In this document: piece by piece, positions 20,029 to 31,088 of the stretch
Layout: each line of letters starts with the position of its first letter
How positions within the stretch are numbered: the first letter of the stretch is position 1
Source: Flavobacteriales bacterium
Lineage (GTDB): Bacteria > Bacteroidota > Bacteroidia > Flavobacteriales_F > PHOS-HE28
NCBI GenBank assembly: GCA_018057455.1
Contig: JAGPDT010000012.1
Location: 1-64,000, forward strand
Direction of reading: 5' to 3'
Length of the DNA stretch: 64,000 nucleotides
Program-made: the position numbers and the translations under genes
The notes under the pieces: generated by a model
Databases searched by the model: none
The model's input: only the letters and a program-made list of their open reading frames with translations
Told to the model about the DNA's origin: nothing

Positions 20029-20190
20029 CTATCCGATCACTTCGGCTTGCGGGTAGCGTTGTTTCCAGAACGCCAATTTCTTCAAATCGGAAAGGGTGAT
20101 CACCGTACGGCTGTCCAAACGGACCTTGATGGCTTTCAGGCCTGTGCGAACAGGTTGGGCGAGGATAACGGCTTTTTTTCGGCGTGCCAT
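20029..20190 (-). CDS. Small basic protein of 53 residues, unknown function
   Basis: The frame opens MARRKKAVILAQPVR and continues with LDSRTVITLSDLKKLAFWKQRYPQAEVIG. It is basic and has a plausible small alpha/beta composition. Its start is the natural one here; the longer frame upstream to 20436 runs through an unrelated hairpin. I do not recognise the family. Real coding is supported by the regular amphipathic pattern, but the evidence is modest. Confidence 0.5.
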   Translation of the reverse strand: MARRKKAVILAQPVRTGLKAIKVRLDSRTVITLSDLKKLAFWKQRYPQAEVIG

Positions 20191-20400
20191 GGTAGATACT
20201 TTCCTAGTCGTTACACAATACCATGCCAAACGGGTACGCGGTAGCCCGCGTTCAGAAGTTCTAACAAAATGGCACGGTTGGCTATAGATGTGCGACACTT
20301 TGGCGTGCTGCCTATTTTCATGCTTCCATGGCGGTCCTTGGCACCTCTCTGGTAGGTGCAAGCTCCCGGACATGGGTTTTTGGCCGTAGGGGATGGAAAT

Positions 20401-20434
20401 GGAAAGCCCGCCGGCATGCACCGGCGGGCTTTCC
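20401..20434 (-). terminator. Strong hairpin terminator of the T9SS cargo gene
   Basis: A perfect 14-bp stem (20401-20414 with 20421-20434, GGAAAGCCCGCCGG and its complement) with a six-base loop lies 19 bases beyond the stop of the gene at 20454. A short AT-rich run follows on the minus strand. Confidence 0.82.
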
Positions 20435-20453
20435 AAAGGGTTTGTTCAGCGAA

Positions 20454-22136
20454 TTACTTGCTCACTGCCACGCGGAAGCTGGAGGTGGCTCCGCGCTCAA
20501 ATGCCACGTGGAAGGTGTACAGGCCGTTGTCCAAGCCGGTAAGGTCCATGCTAAGGATGTTGTTGCCACCCACCGCAATCTGGTGGTCGGACACTTTGGC
20601 TCCTTTGCTGTCGAACACCTGCACGCTGGCTTTGCCCGTTTGCCCCTTCATGGGGATGCTGATCCGGTTGGCCGTGGGGTTGGGGTAGGGGGTGAGTTCC
20701 ACCCGCTGGTTTTCATCAATGCCCACGGTGGCATTCACCATTTTCACGCCCATGGCAGGCACTTCACCGGTGTCCCAGCCGCCGCTCCACTGGTCATCAA
20801 TGTTGAGCAGGGTGGTGATGGCGTCGATCACAATACCGGTTTCTTCGTAGTTCACGGTGTTGCTGTGGCCCAGGAACACGTCCATGTCGCTGGTGGAAAC
20901 GCAGAACAGGTATTTCTGATCATCCACCAACACGGTAGGTTCGAAGAAGGGGATGTACACGACTTCCCCGCCTTGCAAGGAGTCGGTATACTGGAATTCA
21001 CCGCCCATGATCTCGGAGATATCCTCGAAGAAGGCATCGCTCAGCCCGGTGAAATCATCGTTCCATTCCAGGAGGCGGATGCTCAACTGCTGGCCGGTCA
21101 TGTTGCCGTTGCCGCTCAAGGTTCCGGCTGCATACATACCGTCCACCCGCAGGCGGCTGGCATTGGCATCTTTGAAGAAGCCGCAGATCTCGAACTTTTG
21201 GGAGGCTGTGCTGGGCTTGAAGAAGGCGACCTGCTCAGGGAGGCCGTTCACATCTTCGGGTGCAAAGGAGAGCAGGGTGTCAAAGACCACCGGTGTCATG
21301 TACGTGTTGTCGCCGGGGAAGTCATCTTCTGCACCCAGGGAGGTGGTGTAAGTGAGCTCGTAGCGGCCGGTGTAGCCGGGTTGGGAGAAGGTGGGCAGGT
21401 TGAAGAAGATACTGTCGCCGGAAGCAATGCTCGCTGCCGTGGAAGTTTCTTCATACACTACGCTGCCGTCCTTGGTAACGGTGGCCATGAGCGTGGCATT
21501 GGCTTGGGCGTCGCTGCCGTAGTTGTGTACCCAGCTGCCCAGTTCCACGCTGAACTCACTGTCGGTCATGGAAACCAGCGCAGGGCGCGCGGCCTGGACC
21601 GGGAGCAGCATGTTGCCGTTGGCGATCGACAGGTTGTTGGGGAACATGTTGAGCACGGAGCCGATGAGCATTTCCACGTTGCCGGCCACTACTTCATCGT
21701 GGATCAAGGCGCCATCGCTGGTGCTGATCATCACCACGGGGATGGTAACGGAACCGCCGCTGGCACCGCCGCCCATGCCCACAGGGGCTCCACCATTGTT
21801 GACTATCACACAAGCCACTGCGCCAGCATTCTGGGCATTGAGGGCTTTAAGGCCGAACTCGCAAGCACCACGGTACACGATGGCGATCTTGCCGGCCACT
21901 TCGGTCGGGTTGGTCAATGGGTCGCAGGCCAATGAGTCCTCACCGATCACCGTGAATTCCTGTACCCGGTTGGCGGGATCGGCGAGGTCAGGCATCTGGG
22001 TGCCCCAGCTGTCATCGGCAAAGGTGAACACCAGTGGACCGGCCAGGTCTACAGGTTGGAGCACGTACGTGGTGACCTGCCCTTGGGCAGCCCAGCCGAT
22101 CAATGCCATGGAGCACGCGAGTATCGTTTTCTTCAT
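20454..22136 (-). CDS. Secreted PA-domain protein with T9SS type A sorting domain
   Basis: About 560 residues. The start at 22136 gives MKKTILACSMALIGWAAQGQ, a signal peptide. Residues roughly 45-165 form a protease-associated domain (GKIAIVYRGACEFGLKAL, VACVIVNNGG, IPVVMIS). The middle is Ig-like beta sandwich (SVELGSWVHNYGSDAQANATL). The end is a type IX sorting domain (VELTPYPNPTANRISIPM and GLYTFHVAFERG). No peptidase catalytic motif follows the PA domain, so this is likely an adhesive or binding cell-surface protein rather than an enzyme. It is exported by Sec and then T9SS. Confidence 0.88.
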   Translation of the reverse strand: MKKTILACSMALIGWAAQGQVTTYVLQPVDLAGPLVFTFADDSWGTQMPDLADPANRVQEFTVIGEDSLACDPLTNPTEVAGKIAIVYRGACEFGLKALNAQNAGAVACVIVNNGGAPVGMGGGASGGSVTIPVVMISTSDGALIHDEVVAGNVEMLIGSVLNMFPNNLSIANGNMLLPVQAARPALVSMTDSEFSVELGSWVHNYGSDAQANATLMATVTKDGSVVYEETSTAASIASGDSIFFNLPTFSQPGYTGRYELTYTTSLGAEDDFPGDNTYMTPVVFDTLLSFAPEDVNGLPEQVAFFKPSTASQKFEICGFFKDANASRLRVDGMYAAGTLSGNGNMTGQQLSIRLLEWNDDFTGLSDAFFEDISEIMGGEFQYTDSLQGGEVVYIPFFEPTVLVDDQKYLFCVSTSDMDVFLGHSNTVNYEETGIVIDAITTLLNIDDQWSGGWDTGEVPAMGVKMVNATVGIDENQRVELTPYPNPTANRISIPMKGQTGKASVQVFDSKGAKVSDHQIAVGGNNILSMDLTGLDNGLYTFHVAFERGATSSFRVAVSK

Positions 22137-22241
22137 GATCTGAGGTTTTGGGTGTGTTTGCAGTTCAACGTTCGGGGAACAGGCCGAAGTTAGCAATTGG
22201 CCGTGGATCAACCAAACATCCTACCGTTGGTAAAAGTTCGA

Positions 22242-22985
22242 TCAGGCCCAACCGTTCCACTTGTAATAGGCCAAGGCGAAGCACTCGCGCAGGCAGGTGA
22301 CCTCCAGCTTGAGGTCGTTCCAGAAGTTGTACCGCAGATCGGTGCTGGAGGACAAGTTGGGCACGTTGGTCTTACCGCCGATCGCGGCATGGTCGTACGC
22401 CAAGCTGCTGAACAGGGCGTGGTCGAAGGCGGGAGCGCCGGCAATACGTGTGAATCCCAGCTTGCGGAAGGTGAGCAACGTGCGGTACATGTTTTCCGGG
22501 GCGGTGACCACGGCCATTTCGCGGGTACGCCAGTGCGGCAATGCGGTGGCCAAGTCCAGGGCCTGCTCCCGGGTGTTGCGCCCGTGCATCAGCAGGGTGA
22601 TGCGCCCGGGCCGTACACCACGCAAGTCCAGCTCCTCCACCATGGCGCGTGCAAGGGCGGTGTCATACGGCAATACCAGGCACACATCAGACTTGGGGGC
22701 ATGCAGGGCAATCCGTGCGGCCACGTGGCAGCGCATCAGTTCAGGGCCGCTGGGCATTCCGCTGCCCGAAAGCACGATGACGGCATCCGCGTCCGGTCCG
22801 GCCAGCCCACCTGCCGTGCCCAGCCAGTGGTGTGCATCAAAGGGGATGCGGGTAAAGGCCAGCACCAGCATGATCAAGAAGAGTGCGCCCAGTACAAGGC
22901 AAACCGTGCGGAGCATCCGCAAGGTGAAGCGCGCAACTTTTGCCGCCTTGGACAAGATGGGGGCCATTGGGCTCTTGACCTGCAT
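22242..22985 (-). CDS. YdcF/ElyC/SanA-family (DUF218) membrane protein
   Basis: 247 residues. One N-terminal span (TVCLVLGALFLIMLVLAF) anchors a DUF218 domain. Its strands are DADAVIVLSGSGMPSG, SDVCLVLPYD, GVRPGRITLLMHGRNTREQALDLA and REMAVVTAPENMYRTLLTFRKLGF; the last corresponds to the usual VTSxxHxxRA motif with ENMYR replacing the common histidine-arginine pair. Members act in envelope biogenesis. The exact role is unknown. Confidence 0.8.
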   Translation of the reverse strand: MQVKSPMAPILSKAAKVARFTLRMLRTVCLVLGALFLIMLVLAFTRIPFDAHHWLGTAGGLAGPDADAVIVLSGSGMPSGPELMRCHVAARIALHAPKSDVCLVLPYDTALARAMVEELDLRGVRPGRITLLMHGRNTREQALDLATALPHWRTREMAVVTAPENMYRTLLTFRKLGFTRIAGAPAFDHALFSSLAYDHAAIGGKTNVPNLSSSTDLRYNFWNDLKLEVTCLRECFALAYYKWNGWA

Positions 22986-23022
22986 GGACAGATGTCGTCC
23001 AGTCCGGCTTTAGCAGGGCGCC

Positions 23023-23457
23023 TTATCCGGGCAACGGGCTTCCCACGGGCACGGCGCAATCGTGGCCCGGTTCACCGTGCGGCGGATTGATCTTGCCGGT
23101 GCCTGCGGTGGCCGGTGCGGTTGGAGGCGCTGTCAATACAGGAGCCGCAGTTGTGCTTGCTGGCGGTATGGCCCCGGAGGTTGGCGCGGGAGCTGGAGAT
23201 CCATCCAACGGGGCGCCAACAGGAATTTCACAGCGGTGGCCGGGTTCGCCGTGGGGTGGATTCAGTTGAGCTGTAGCCGTTGCGGGGGCAGTTGCTGCAG
23301 GAACAACCGCAGGAGGAATCGTGGCTTCCGTTGAGGTAGCGGCGGGTTGTTTCGTTGCCGAAGAGGTGGAGGACGCCGGTTCTTCCGCATTGGAACAGGA
23401 GGCCAGGGCAAGGGAGAGGGCAAGGGCAGCGGAGGCCCAGGTGAAATATGTTTTCAT
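23023..23457 (-). CDS. Ala/Pro/Thr-rich lipoprotein with duplicated NPPHGEPGH motif
   Basis: About 144 residues. The start at 23457 (MKTYFTWASAALALSLALASC) gives a lipobox LASC. The mature chain is low-complexity Ala/Pro/Thr, interrupted by two near-identical 21-residue motifs: NPPHGEPGHRCEIPVGAPL and NPPHGEPGHDCAVPVGSPL. Each contains one Cys and two His, which suggests metal binding. This motif recurs in Bacteroidota lipoproteins of unknown role. The low-complexity parts may vary in repeat number. Confidence 0.7.
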   Translation of the reverse strand: MKTYFTWASAALALSLALASCSNAEEPASSTSSATKQPAATSTEATIPPAVVPAATAPATATAQLNPPHGEPGHRCEIPVGAPLDGSPAPAPTSGAIPPASTTAAPVLTAPPTAPATAGTGKINPPHGEPGHDCAVPVGSPLPG

Positions 23458-23525
23458 TTCAGGAGAGGGTCGGTAGAGCGTGAGGACCAATTCCGCGCCA
23501 AGATAGCTTGCATAGGCGGTGCCCT

Positions 23526-23688
23526 ATACCATCTCGCGATAGAAGGTCGTCCAGTCTACTTGCTCTTCTTCCGCATGCCTTCTCCGAGGGGATGGTCCCG
23601 TAGGCACCGCTACGCAACCATCCCCTCGAATCGCCCTGCGAAAAAATAGCCGCGCATCTTTGGACGACCTTCTATCGCGAAATGGTAT
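23526..23688. repeat. 163-bp inverted-repeat element with internal hairpin (MITE-like)
   Basis: The terminal arms at 23526-23553 and 23661-23688 match as inverted repeats at 27 of 28 positions (ATACCAT then TCGCGATAGAAGGTCGTCCA). The interior contains a second perfect 12-bp inverted repeat (CGAGGGGATGGT at 23585-23596 with 23617-23628) and a nested CGTAG/CTACG pair. It has no complete gene of its own. Its right arm ends at the stop codon of the decayed gene at 23688-24012. It resembles a non-autonomous mobile element, but no clear target-site duplication is seen. Confidence 0.75.
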
Positions 23689-24012
23689 TATCCGGGCCGC
23701 AGAAAGGCTTGGAGCTTGAAGCGGATGAACACCCCCCGAACCCCGGATGAAATTCCGTGGGGCTGTCCTTGTCGATCCGGTGGTGCAACCCATGCACGGC
23801 CAGTTGCTGCAAGTAGCGGTGCACCATATTCTTCAATGGTCTGCTGCCCTTGGCTGGAATGATCTCCAGGATGGGGATCCGCCGATCCACGCAATGGTTC
23901 ATCGCTTCATCGAGCGCCTGGCAGCGCTCTGCCGAAGCGGCTACGCAAAGGCGCCGTCGATCTCGGTGCCTTTGTTGAAGATGTTTTGCAGGTCGCGTTT
24001 GTGTTTGCTCAT
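23688..24012 (-). pseudogene. Degenerate Smr-like gene, interrupted by a stop and frameshifts
   Basis: An ATG at 24012 overlaps the DUF523 stop (ATGA) and reads MSKHKRDLQNIFNKGTEIDGAFA before a TAG at 23941. In another minus frame the homology seems to continue: CQALDEAMNHCVDRRIPILE, then IIPAKGSRPLKNMVHRYL, which resembles the Smr nuclease-fold motif GKGxxxLRxxVxxxL. A further frame change leads to GVFIRFKLQAFLRPG and TAA at 23688. Two frame changes plus one stop suggest a dead gene. The inverted-repeat element starts right at its 3' end. The Smr assignment is tentative. Confidence 0.5.
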
Positions 24013-24650
24013 GGGCGCCTGCCGAAATAGCCTTGATACCACTCCTTTTCCCAGTGGTCGCGCTCATCCGTAAGCATGCGCGTGCCATCCAGCCAGTCGC
24101 GCAGGATCCGCAGTGAGCGGTCGTCGCGTTGGGAGGTCACCGGTATGCCCGCGCGGATCAGCGCGGCGGCGGCTACTCCGGGCCCTTGCTGGTAGACTTT
24201 ATTCTCTGCGAGGCGCGAACCCAAGTAGGTCACCGTGCTGCCACAGGCACCGCTGATGTCCATCAGGATTGCCAGTTCCACCTGTTCTTTCAGTGCTAGG
24301 TCGCGCATGGCGTAGGCTGCCTTCACCATTCCAGCGGTCCAATCGGTGCCGTCCTCTGCCAGCGAGCTCGCTTTGCCGTCCAGTACATCGAAGCCGTTGC
24401 CGCCATGGCTGTCGGGCGTCATGCGCGGCGTGCCGAAGGAAAAGTCCTCCGGACAGAATTTCACGATGCGCACCGCTGGCCGGAAGAGCCAGGAGCGCAG
24501 ATCGCGGTGATCTCCGTTCGTGCTGCCGTCCACGCCGCAGCCTACTCCGCCCAAGCATGCGCTCATCATCACCACGAAGGGCTTTTCCGCCGTTGGCCGC
24601 GGGCGTCCGTGGAAAAAGCCGGGCTGTGGCAAGTGGGCAGGGCGTTCCAT
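24009..24650 (-). CDS. DUF523 (TudS-like) protein
   Basis: About 213 residues. DUF523 includes the 2-thiouracil desulfurase TudS, an Fe-S enzyme that removes sulfur from thiouracil. The three cysteines expected to hold the cluster are present: SACLGG, KFCPEDF and the SGACGS loop (usually SPSCG). The TPR-like FGTPRMTPDSHGG and DWTAGMVKAAYAMRDLAL segments also fit. A 28-residue extension precedes MMSACLGG; the start could be internal. It begins 17 bases after hipA and overlaps the decayed gene downstream, so it is the third gene of a hipB-hipA operon. Confidence 0.82.
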   Translation of the reverse strand: MERPAHLPQPGFFHGRPRPTAEKPFVVMMSACLGGVGCGVDGSTNGDHRDLRSWLFRPAVRIVKFCPEDFSFGTPRMTPDSHGGNGFDVLDGKASSLAEDGTDWTAGMVKAAYAMRDLALKEQVELAILMDISGACGSTVTYLGSRLAENKVYQQGPGVAAAALIRAGIPVTSQRDDRSLRILRDWLDGTRMLTDERDHWEKEWYQGYFGRRP

Positions 24651-24667
24651 GCCAACAAGATAGGGAC

Positions 24668-26002
24668 TCACATCTTCACCAACAGCAGTGCCTTGATCGC
24701 TTCCACCTGTTTCACGTCCACTCCCGCTTTTTTCGCAAATGTTTTCCACTTCTTCACGCCCGCCACCACCTCGTTGATGATCGCATCGGCCTTCCTGATG
24801 TTCATCTCCTTCGCCACCGCCAGCAGGTCTGCTCGGGTGATGTCCAACCGTTTCCCGTTGATGCTCATTTGGTGCTGCTTCAGCCACGGGTTTCCGGGAT
24901 CATACGCGAAGGTGATGTCGTAGGCCGGGCTGAGTTGCCATTTGCCCATCGGGTCCATCAGGAACGACGTGTTCTTCGTGTGGTCGTCCAGGTTGCGCGC
25001 GATCACATTGAAGCACATGCGACGGAACAGCTCCGCCGCATCGGGGTAGGGAAGGCCCAAGAGGCGCATCATGCCGAATGCGTCTTCATACCGGTAGCGG
25101 AGCGGGTCGTTGAAATCCAGGTGGCCCAAGCCGCACAGCGTGGCCATGTGCAAACGGTGCGTCTTCCCGGTCGGTACGTCCACCAAGCGATCGAAACGCT
25201 GCGTCAGGAAATGCGCGCGGCCGTGTTCCTCCAGCAGCGTACACGGCATCATGCTGATCCCGCACGCCACCGCCATCAGGTGGTACGCATACTCGATGCG
25301 GCCATAGCCTTTCGGGTCGCCCAGCGCCGCGTTCGTCACGCCATCGAATTTGATCAAGCAGTACGAAAAGCCGTCCTGCTTCGCTCCGCTCGCAGTGACA
25401 GGTTCTATCTGCCCGCTGCGCACCTCGCCCGTTTTTGCATTGTATGCCACGATCGCCTTCGCCCGCGCGCCCCCGGCCGACGTGCCCACTTGGATAATGT
25501 TCCTCAGCGCCTCCTGCTCGCCCTTCTTGCGACTGGTCTTGAACGCCTCCTTCTGGGTCATCACGGTGCGCGCAACACGCACCAATTCATCCACGCGCAA
25601 GGCCTCGCTGCTCGCCTCCAACTCCGCGTGGCTCGGCTCGAACTCCAGCGCCCCCATGCCGCGATGCCCCAGGAAACACAGCTTCTCCACGGGGTTCGCC
25701 GAGCCGTCAACGCGCTGCTGGTCCCGCAGCCACGCGTTCAGCAGCGTATCGCCAAAACGGTCCGGCAGGCAATCCGCCAACAGCCCCGGCAGTCCCTTGA
25801 ACGTCTCGTCGCGCAGGTTGCCGAAGGTGAACACTTCCTCCCCGCCACGCGCCTTCGCAAGCGGCATCAGCACGGGTGCCACATCCAGCCCGCTGTGCGT
25901 GAACGCTTGGTCGAACTGGAACTCACCCCGATGGAGCTGCTCATTCCAGACAATGGCGCCTACGGTCTTGCCCCAAAGGCTCACTCTTGCTCGCGTTACC
26001 AT
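24668..26002 (-). CDS. hipA: HipA-type serine/threonine kinase toxin
   Basis: 444 residues, the normal HipA length. The N-subdomain begins RVSLWGKTVGAIVW. The P-loop-like segment is VGTSAGGARAKAIVAY (172-187). The kinase active site has ARNLDDHTKN (335-344, D339/D340 and H341) and LSPAYDITFAYD (D362 metal-binding). HipA kinases phosphorylate translation factors such as glutamyl-tRNA synthetase and induce dormancy. Its start overlaps hipB by seven bases, the usual antitoxin-first order. All catalytic residues appear intact, so it should be active. Confidence 0.93.
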   Translation of the reverse strand: MVTRARVSLWGKTVGAIVWNEQLHRGEFQFDQAFTHSGLDVAPVLMPLAKARGGEEVFTFGNLRDETFKGLPGLLADCLPDRFGDTLLNAWLRDQQRVDGSANPVEKLCFLGHRGMGALEFEPSHAELEASSEALRVDELVRVARTVMTQKEAFKTSRKKGEQEALRNIIQVGTSAGGARAKAIVAYNAKTGEVRSGQIEPVTASGAKQDGFSYCLIKFDGVTNAALGDPKGYGRIEYAYHLMAVACGISMMPCTLLEEHGRAHFLTQRFDRLVDVPTGKTHRLHMATLCGLGHLDFNDPLRYRYEDAFGMMRLLGLPYPDAAELFRRMCFNVIARNLDDHTKNTSFLMDPMGKWQLSPAYDITFAYDPGNPWLKQHQMSINGKRLDITRADLLAVAKEMNIRKADAIINEVVAGVKKWKTFAKKAGVDVKQVEAIKALLLVKM

Positions 26003-26361
26003 GTGCTCTTTGGTTTTGGTTTTACAATTTGCGGACGATTCCGCCCCGCACGCTTGCGCCTATTCCGCTCGTAGGCCTCCTCCTGTTCCAGCAGCATCAT
26101 GGGCGTGGCCCGGCGCTCCTGCACCCACGGATTCAGCAGGTCCAAGCGGTCCAGCGCGCGCAGCACCTGCACCACGGTGAGCAGTGTAGCTGCGCGCCCC
26201 CCCTCCAGCCGTTGCACCGTACTGCGGTCCAAGCCGGTGTGCTGCGCGATGTCCGCCTGGCTCAGGTTCCGCTCCAGGCGCATGCGCTTGATCTCCTTGC
26301 CCAGCCGTGCCACGGCATTGGCATCGGTCAAGACGCTCCAGTTAATGCTGCTCATGGGCAT
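25996..26361 (-). CDS. hipB: HipB-like XRE-family antitoxin
   Basis: About 121 residues. An HTH of the XRE type lies near residues 20-75: LGKEIKRMRLERNLSQADIA followed by HTGLDRSTVQRLEGGRAAT. The C-terminal tail is basic (RNRRKRAGRNRPQIVKPKPK), as is common in HipB, where the tail contacts HipA or is degraded. It should bind HipA and repress the operon. Two in-frame ATGs exist (26361 and 26355). The upstream 490-bp region contains REP-type repeats. Confidence 0.9.
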   Translation of the reverse strand: MPMSSINWSVLTDANAVARLGKEIKRMRLERNLSQADIAQHTGLDRSTVQRLEGGRAATLLTVVQVLRALDRLDLLNPWVQERRATPMMLLEQEEAYERNRRKRAGRNRPQIVKPKPKSTW

Positions 26362-26520
26362 CGTAAAGGTCCAGTTTGTTTATCAACGCTGCTTTCACAC
26401 CACAAGTATACGCATTTTTTGTTTCTTTTGTTTCACATAACGATGGGTATTGGCGGCATAAACTTGTATTATTGGCATTAGTGGTGCATGTGTGCAGCTA
26501 TAATGGGCCTTGGCATGTGT

Positions 26521-26583
26521 CACCCTGAGCATAAGCGAAGCGGCACTGCGCAAGGCGCGAAGCGACTGAGTAGTCGAAGGGTG
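26521..26583. repeat. REP-type palindrome (CACCCTGAG ... GTCGAAGGGTG)
   Basis: The ends CACCCT and AGGGTG are complementary, and the interior has repeated GAAGCG units. The motif CACCCTGAGC...AGTCGAAGGGTG is a common intergenic repeat in many environmental bacterial genomes, from general knowledge. Confidence 0.6.
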
Positions 26584-26763
26584 GGCGTGCCCCCTCTCCC
26601 GGCCCACGAGCCGGGGCACGGGGTCCGGCTTTCCCCTCCAAGTCCTCGGCCGGATTACCGGCCTCCGGGCTTTCCGGTCCAATCCGTCACGCGAAATGCG
26701 AAAGCCTACCAAGCCACATATTCACTGCCGGGATCATGAGCCTGCGCGCACTATGCCTGATGC

Positions 26764-26847
26764 CTGCGACCCCTTCAGGGTCGAACCACGCGTGGGAACC
26801 ATTAGAACTACGCCAGGAATCTGGATTCGACCCTGAAGGGGTCGCAG
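26764..26847. repeat. Inverted pair of REP units (REPIN-like)
   Basis: Arms of 22 bases at 26764-26785 and 26826-26847 are perfect inverted repeats. Each arm is itself palindromic (CGACCC...GGGTCG). Weaker similarity extends outward (CTGAT at both ends). Two REP units in opposite orientation spaced by about 40 bases form a REPIN-like unit. It lies at the 3' end of the HNH gene and could also terminate its transcript. Confidence 0.72.
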
Positions 26848-26851
26848 CCTA

Positions 26852-27618
26852 TCAGACGAGGGCCTTCAATTCATCGATGCCCAGTACATCCTTCTTGCGA
26901 TGAAGCATCGCATGGCAATTCGGGCAGACCGGCCTCATGTCGTTGACCGGATCGAGGCGATGCGCGCCTTTCATTGTGCCAAGCGGATTGAGGTGATGAA
27001 CATGGATGAAGCCTTCGCCGAGCTTGCCGTATCGCTCCTTGAAGTCGAACTCACAAACGACGCATCTCATCCCATGGTGTGCGAGGCATGCAGCACGATT
27101 CCTTGGATCACGTTCAAACCGTGTCATCCGAACGGTAAAGGCCGTTCCCTCCCCGAATTCTGCCGAGGGTTCAGCAAACGATGATGATGTGCTGAGCGAG
27201 TTCCACGCATCTTCCAACAGGGCAACGTACTCGTCCTTCACGAAAGTCCCAGAGGCCTGAGGTGACCAATGTTGTCTTGGGGCCAGTTGTTGTAGCTCTG
27301 CAAGTGAGAGAACACGGGTCTCTGGCCTGAACAGTCTGTCGTATTCAATATCCACGTAGAGAGTGGAGCGTTCGGAACCATCCCAATGGGGCTGTGATTC
27401 CGGGTCACTCATGATCCATCCGGATGCCATGATGCCCCGAGGCTCGGAGCCGAGGTGGATCAGGTAGAACCGATCGCCTGGCGCAATATCTCGAGAACGT
27501 CCAATGCTCCACTGATCAAGACACGAGCCTAGACGTGCTGTCTCTTCGACCATCTCATCAAGGCGCACCCACTCCCATTTGTTTGGGTTCCAAGTCAACA
27601 GAACTGTTCTTGGTTCTC

Positions 27619-27622
<4 letters not shown>
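26852..27622 (-). CDS. PUA/EVE-like domain-HNH endonuclease
   Basis: 256 residues. Residues 1-140 look like a PUA/EVE-type reader: [17 protein letters not shown], the [20 protein letters not shown] core and DIEYDRLF. The C-terminal domain is an HNH nuclease with zinc cysteines CVVCEF and [10 protein letters not shown] around [10 protein letters not shown]. Proteins joining a base-reading PUA-superfamily domain to HNH include modification-dependent restriction enzymes such as the EVE-HNH group, so defence against phage with modified DNA is a reasonable inference. Its ATG overlaps the mutase stop (ATGA), an odd pairing. REP repeats follow. Confidence 0.82.
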
Positions 27623-30897
<3,275 letters not shown>

Positions 30898-31061
30898 CGC
30901 GGCGAAGTTCGGCAATGTGCACAAGCCATGCTCCCCGTGCGTGACTTGGATTGATGGACAGGAGCCTTCCAGGCAGCTGCATCTTTGTGCCGGTTCAGGG
31001 AGCAAAGGTCGGGATTGCGGATAAAATCGGATATACATGTCCGAATAATGGACGATCCGAT

Positions 31062-31069
31062 TAGTTTTG
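31062..31069 (+). promoter_or_regulatory. Candidate -7 box of the rrf2-oxidase operon, with nearby dyads
   Basis: TAGTTTTG matches TAnnTTTG and lies 19 bases before the Rrf2 start. Just upstream are ATCGGAT (31026-31032) with ATCCGAT (31055-31061), and GTCC (31039-31042) with GGAC (31050-31053), which could form operator sites. The two pairs do not share a centre, so the operator is uncertain. Confidence 0.35.
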
Positions 31070-31088
31070 GCCGCCACAAGGGATCCGC

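Larger units (their letters stand above)
26362..26851. other. Repeat-rich intergenic region between hipB and the HNH gene
   Basis: 490 bases with no credible gene. It holds the AT-rich hipB upstream region (26390-26490, likely promoter and HipB operator), a CACCCT...AGGGTG palindrome at 26521-26583, GC-rich palindromes around 26600-26670 and a REP pair at 26764-26847. Confidence 0.6.

Noticed and set aside
20328-21935. A 535-codon open frame opposite the PA-domain gene
   Set aside because: Antisense shadow with repetitive His/Val/Gly composition; the minus strand has a signal peptide, PA domain and sorting tail.
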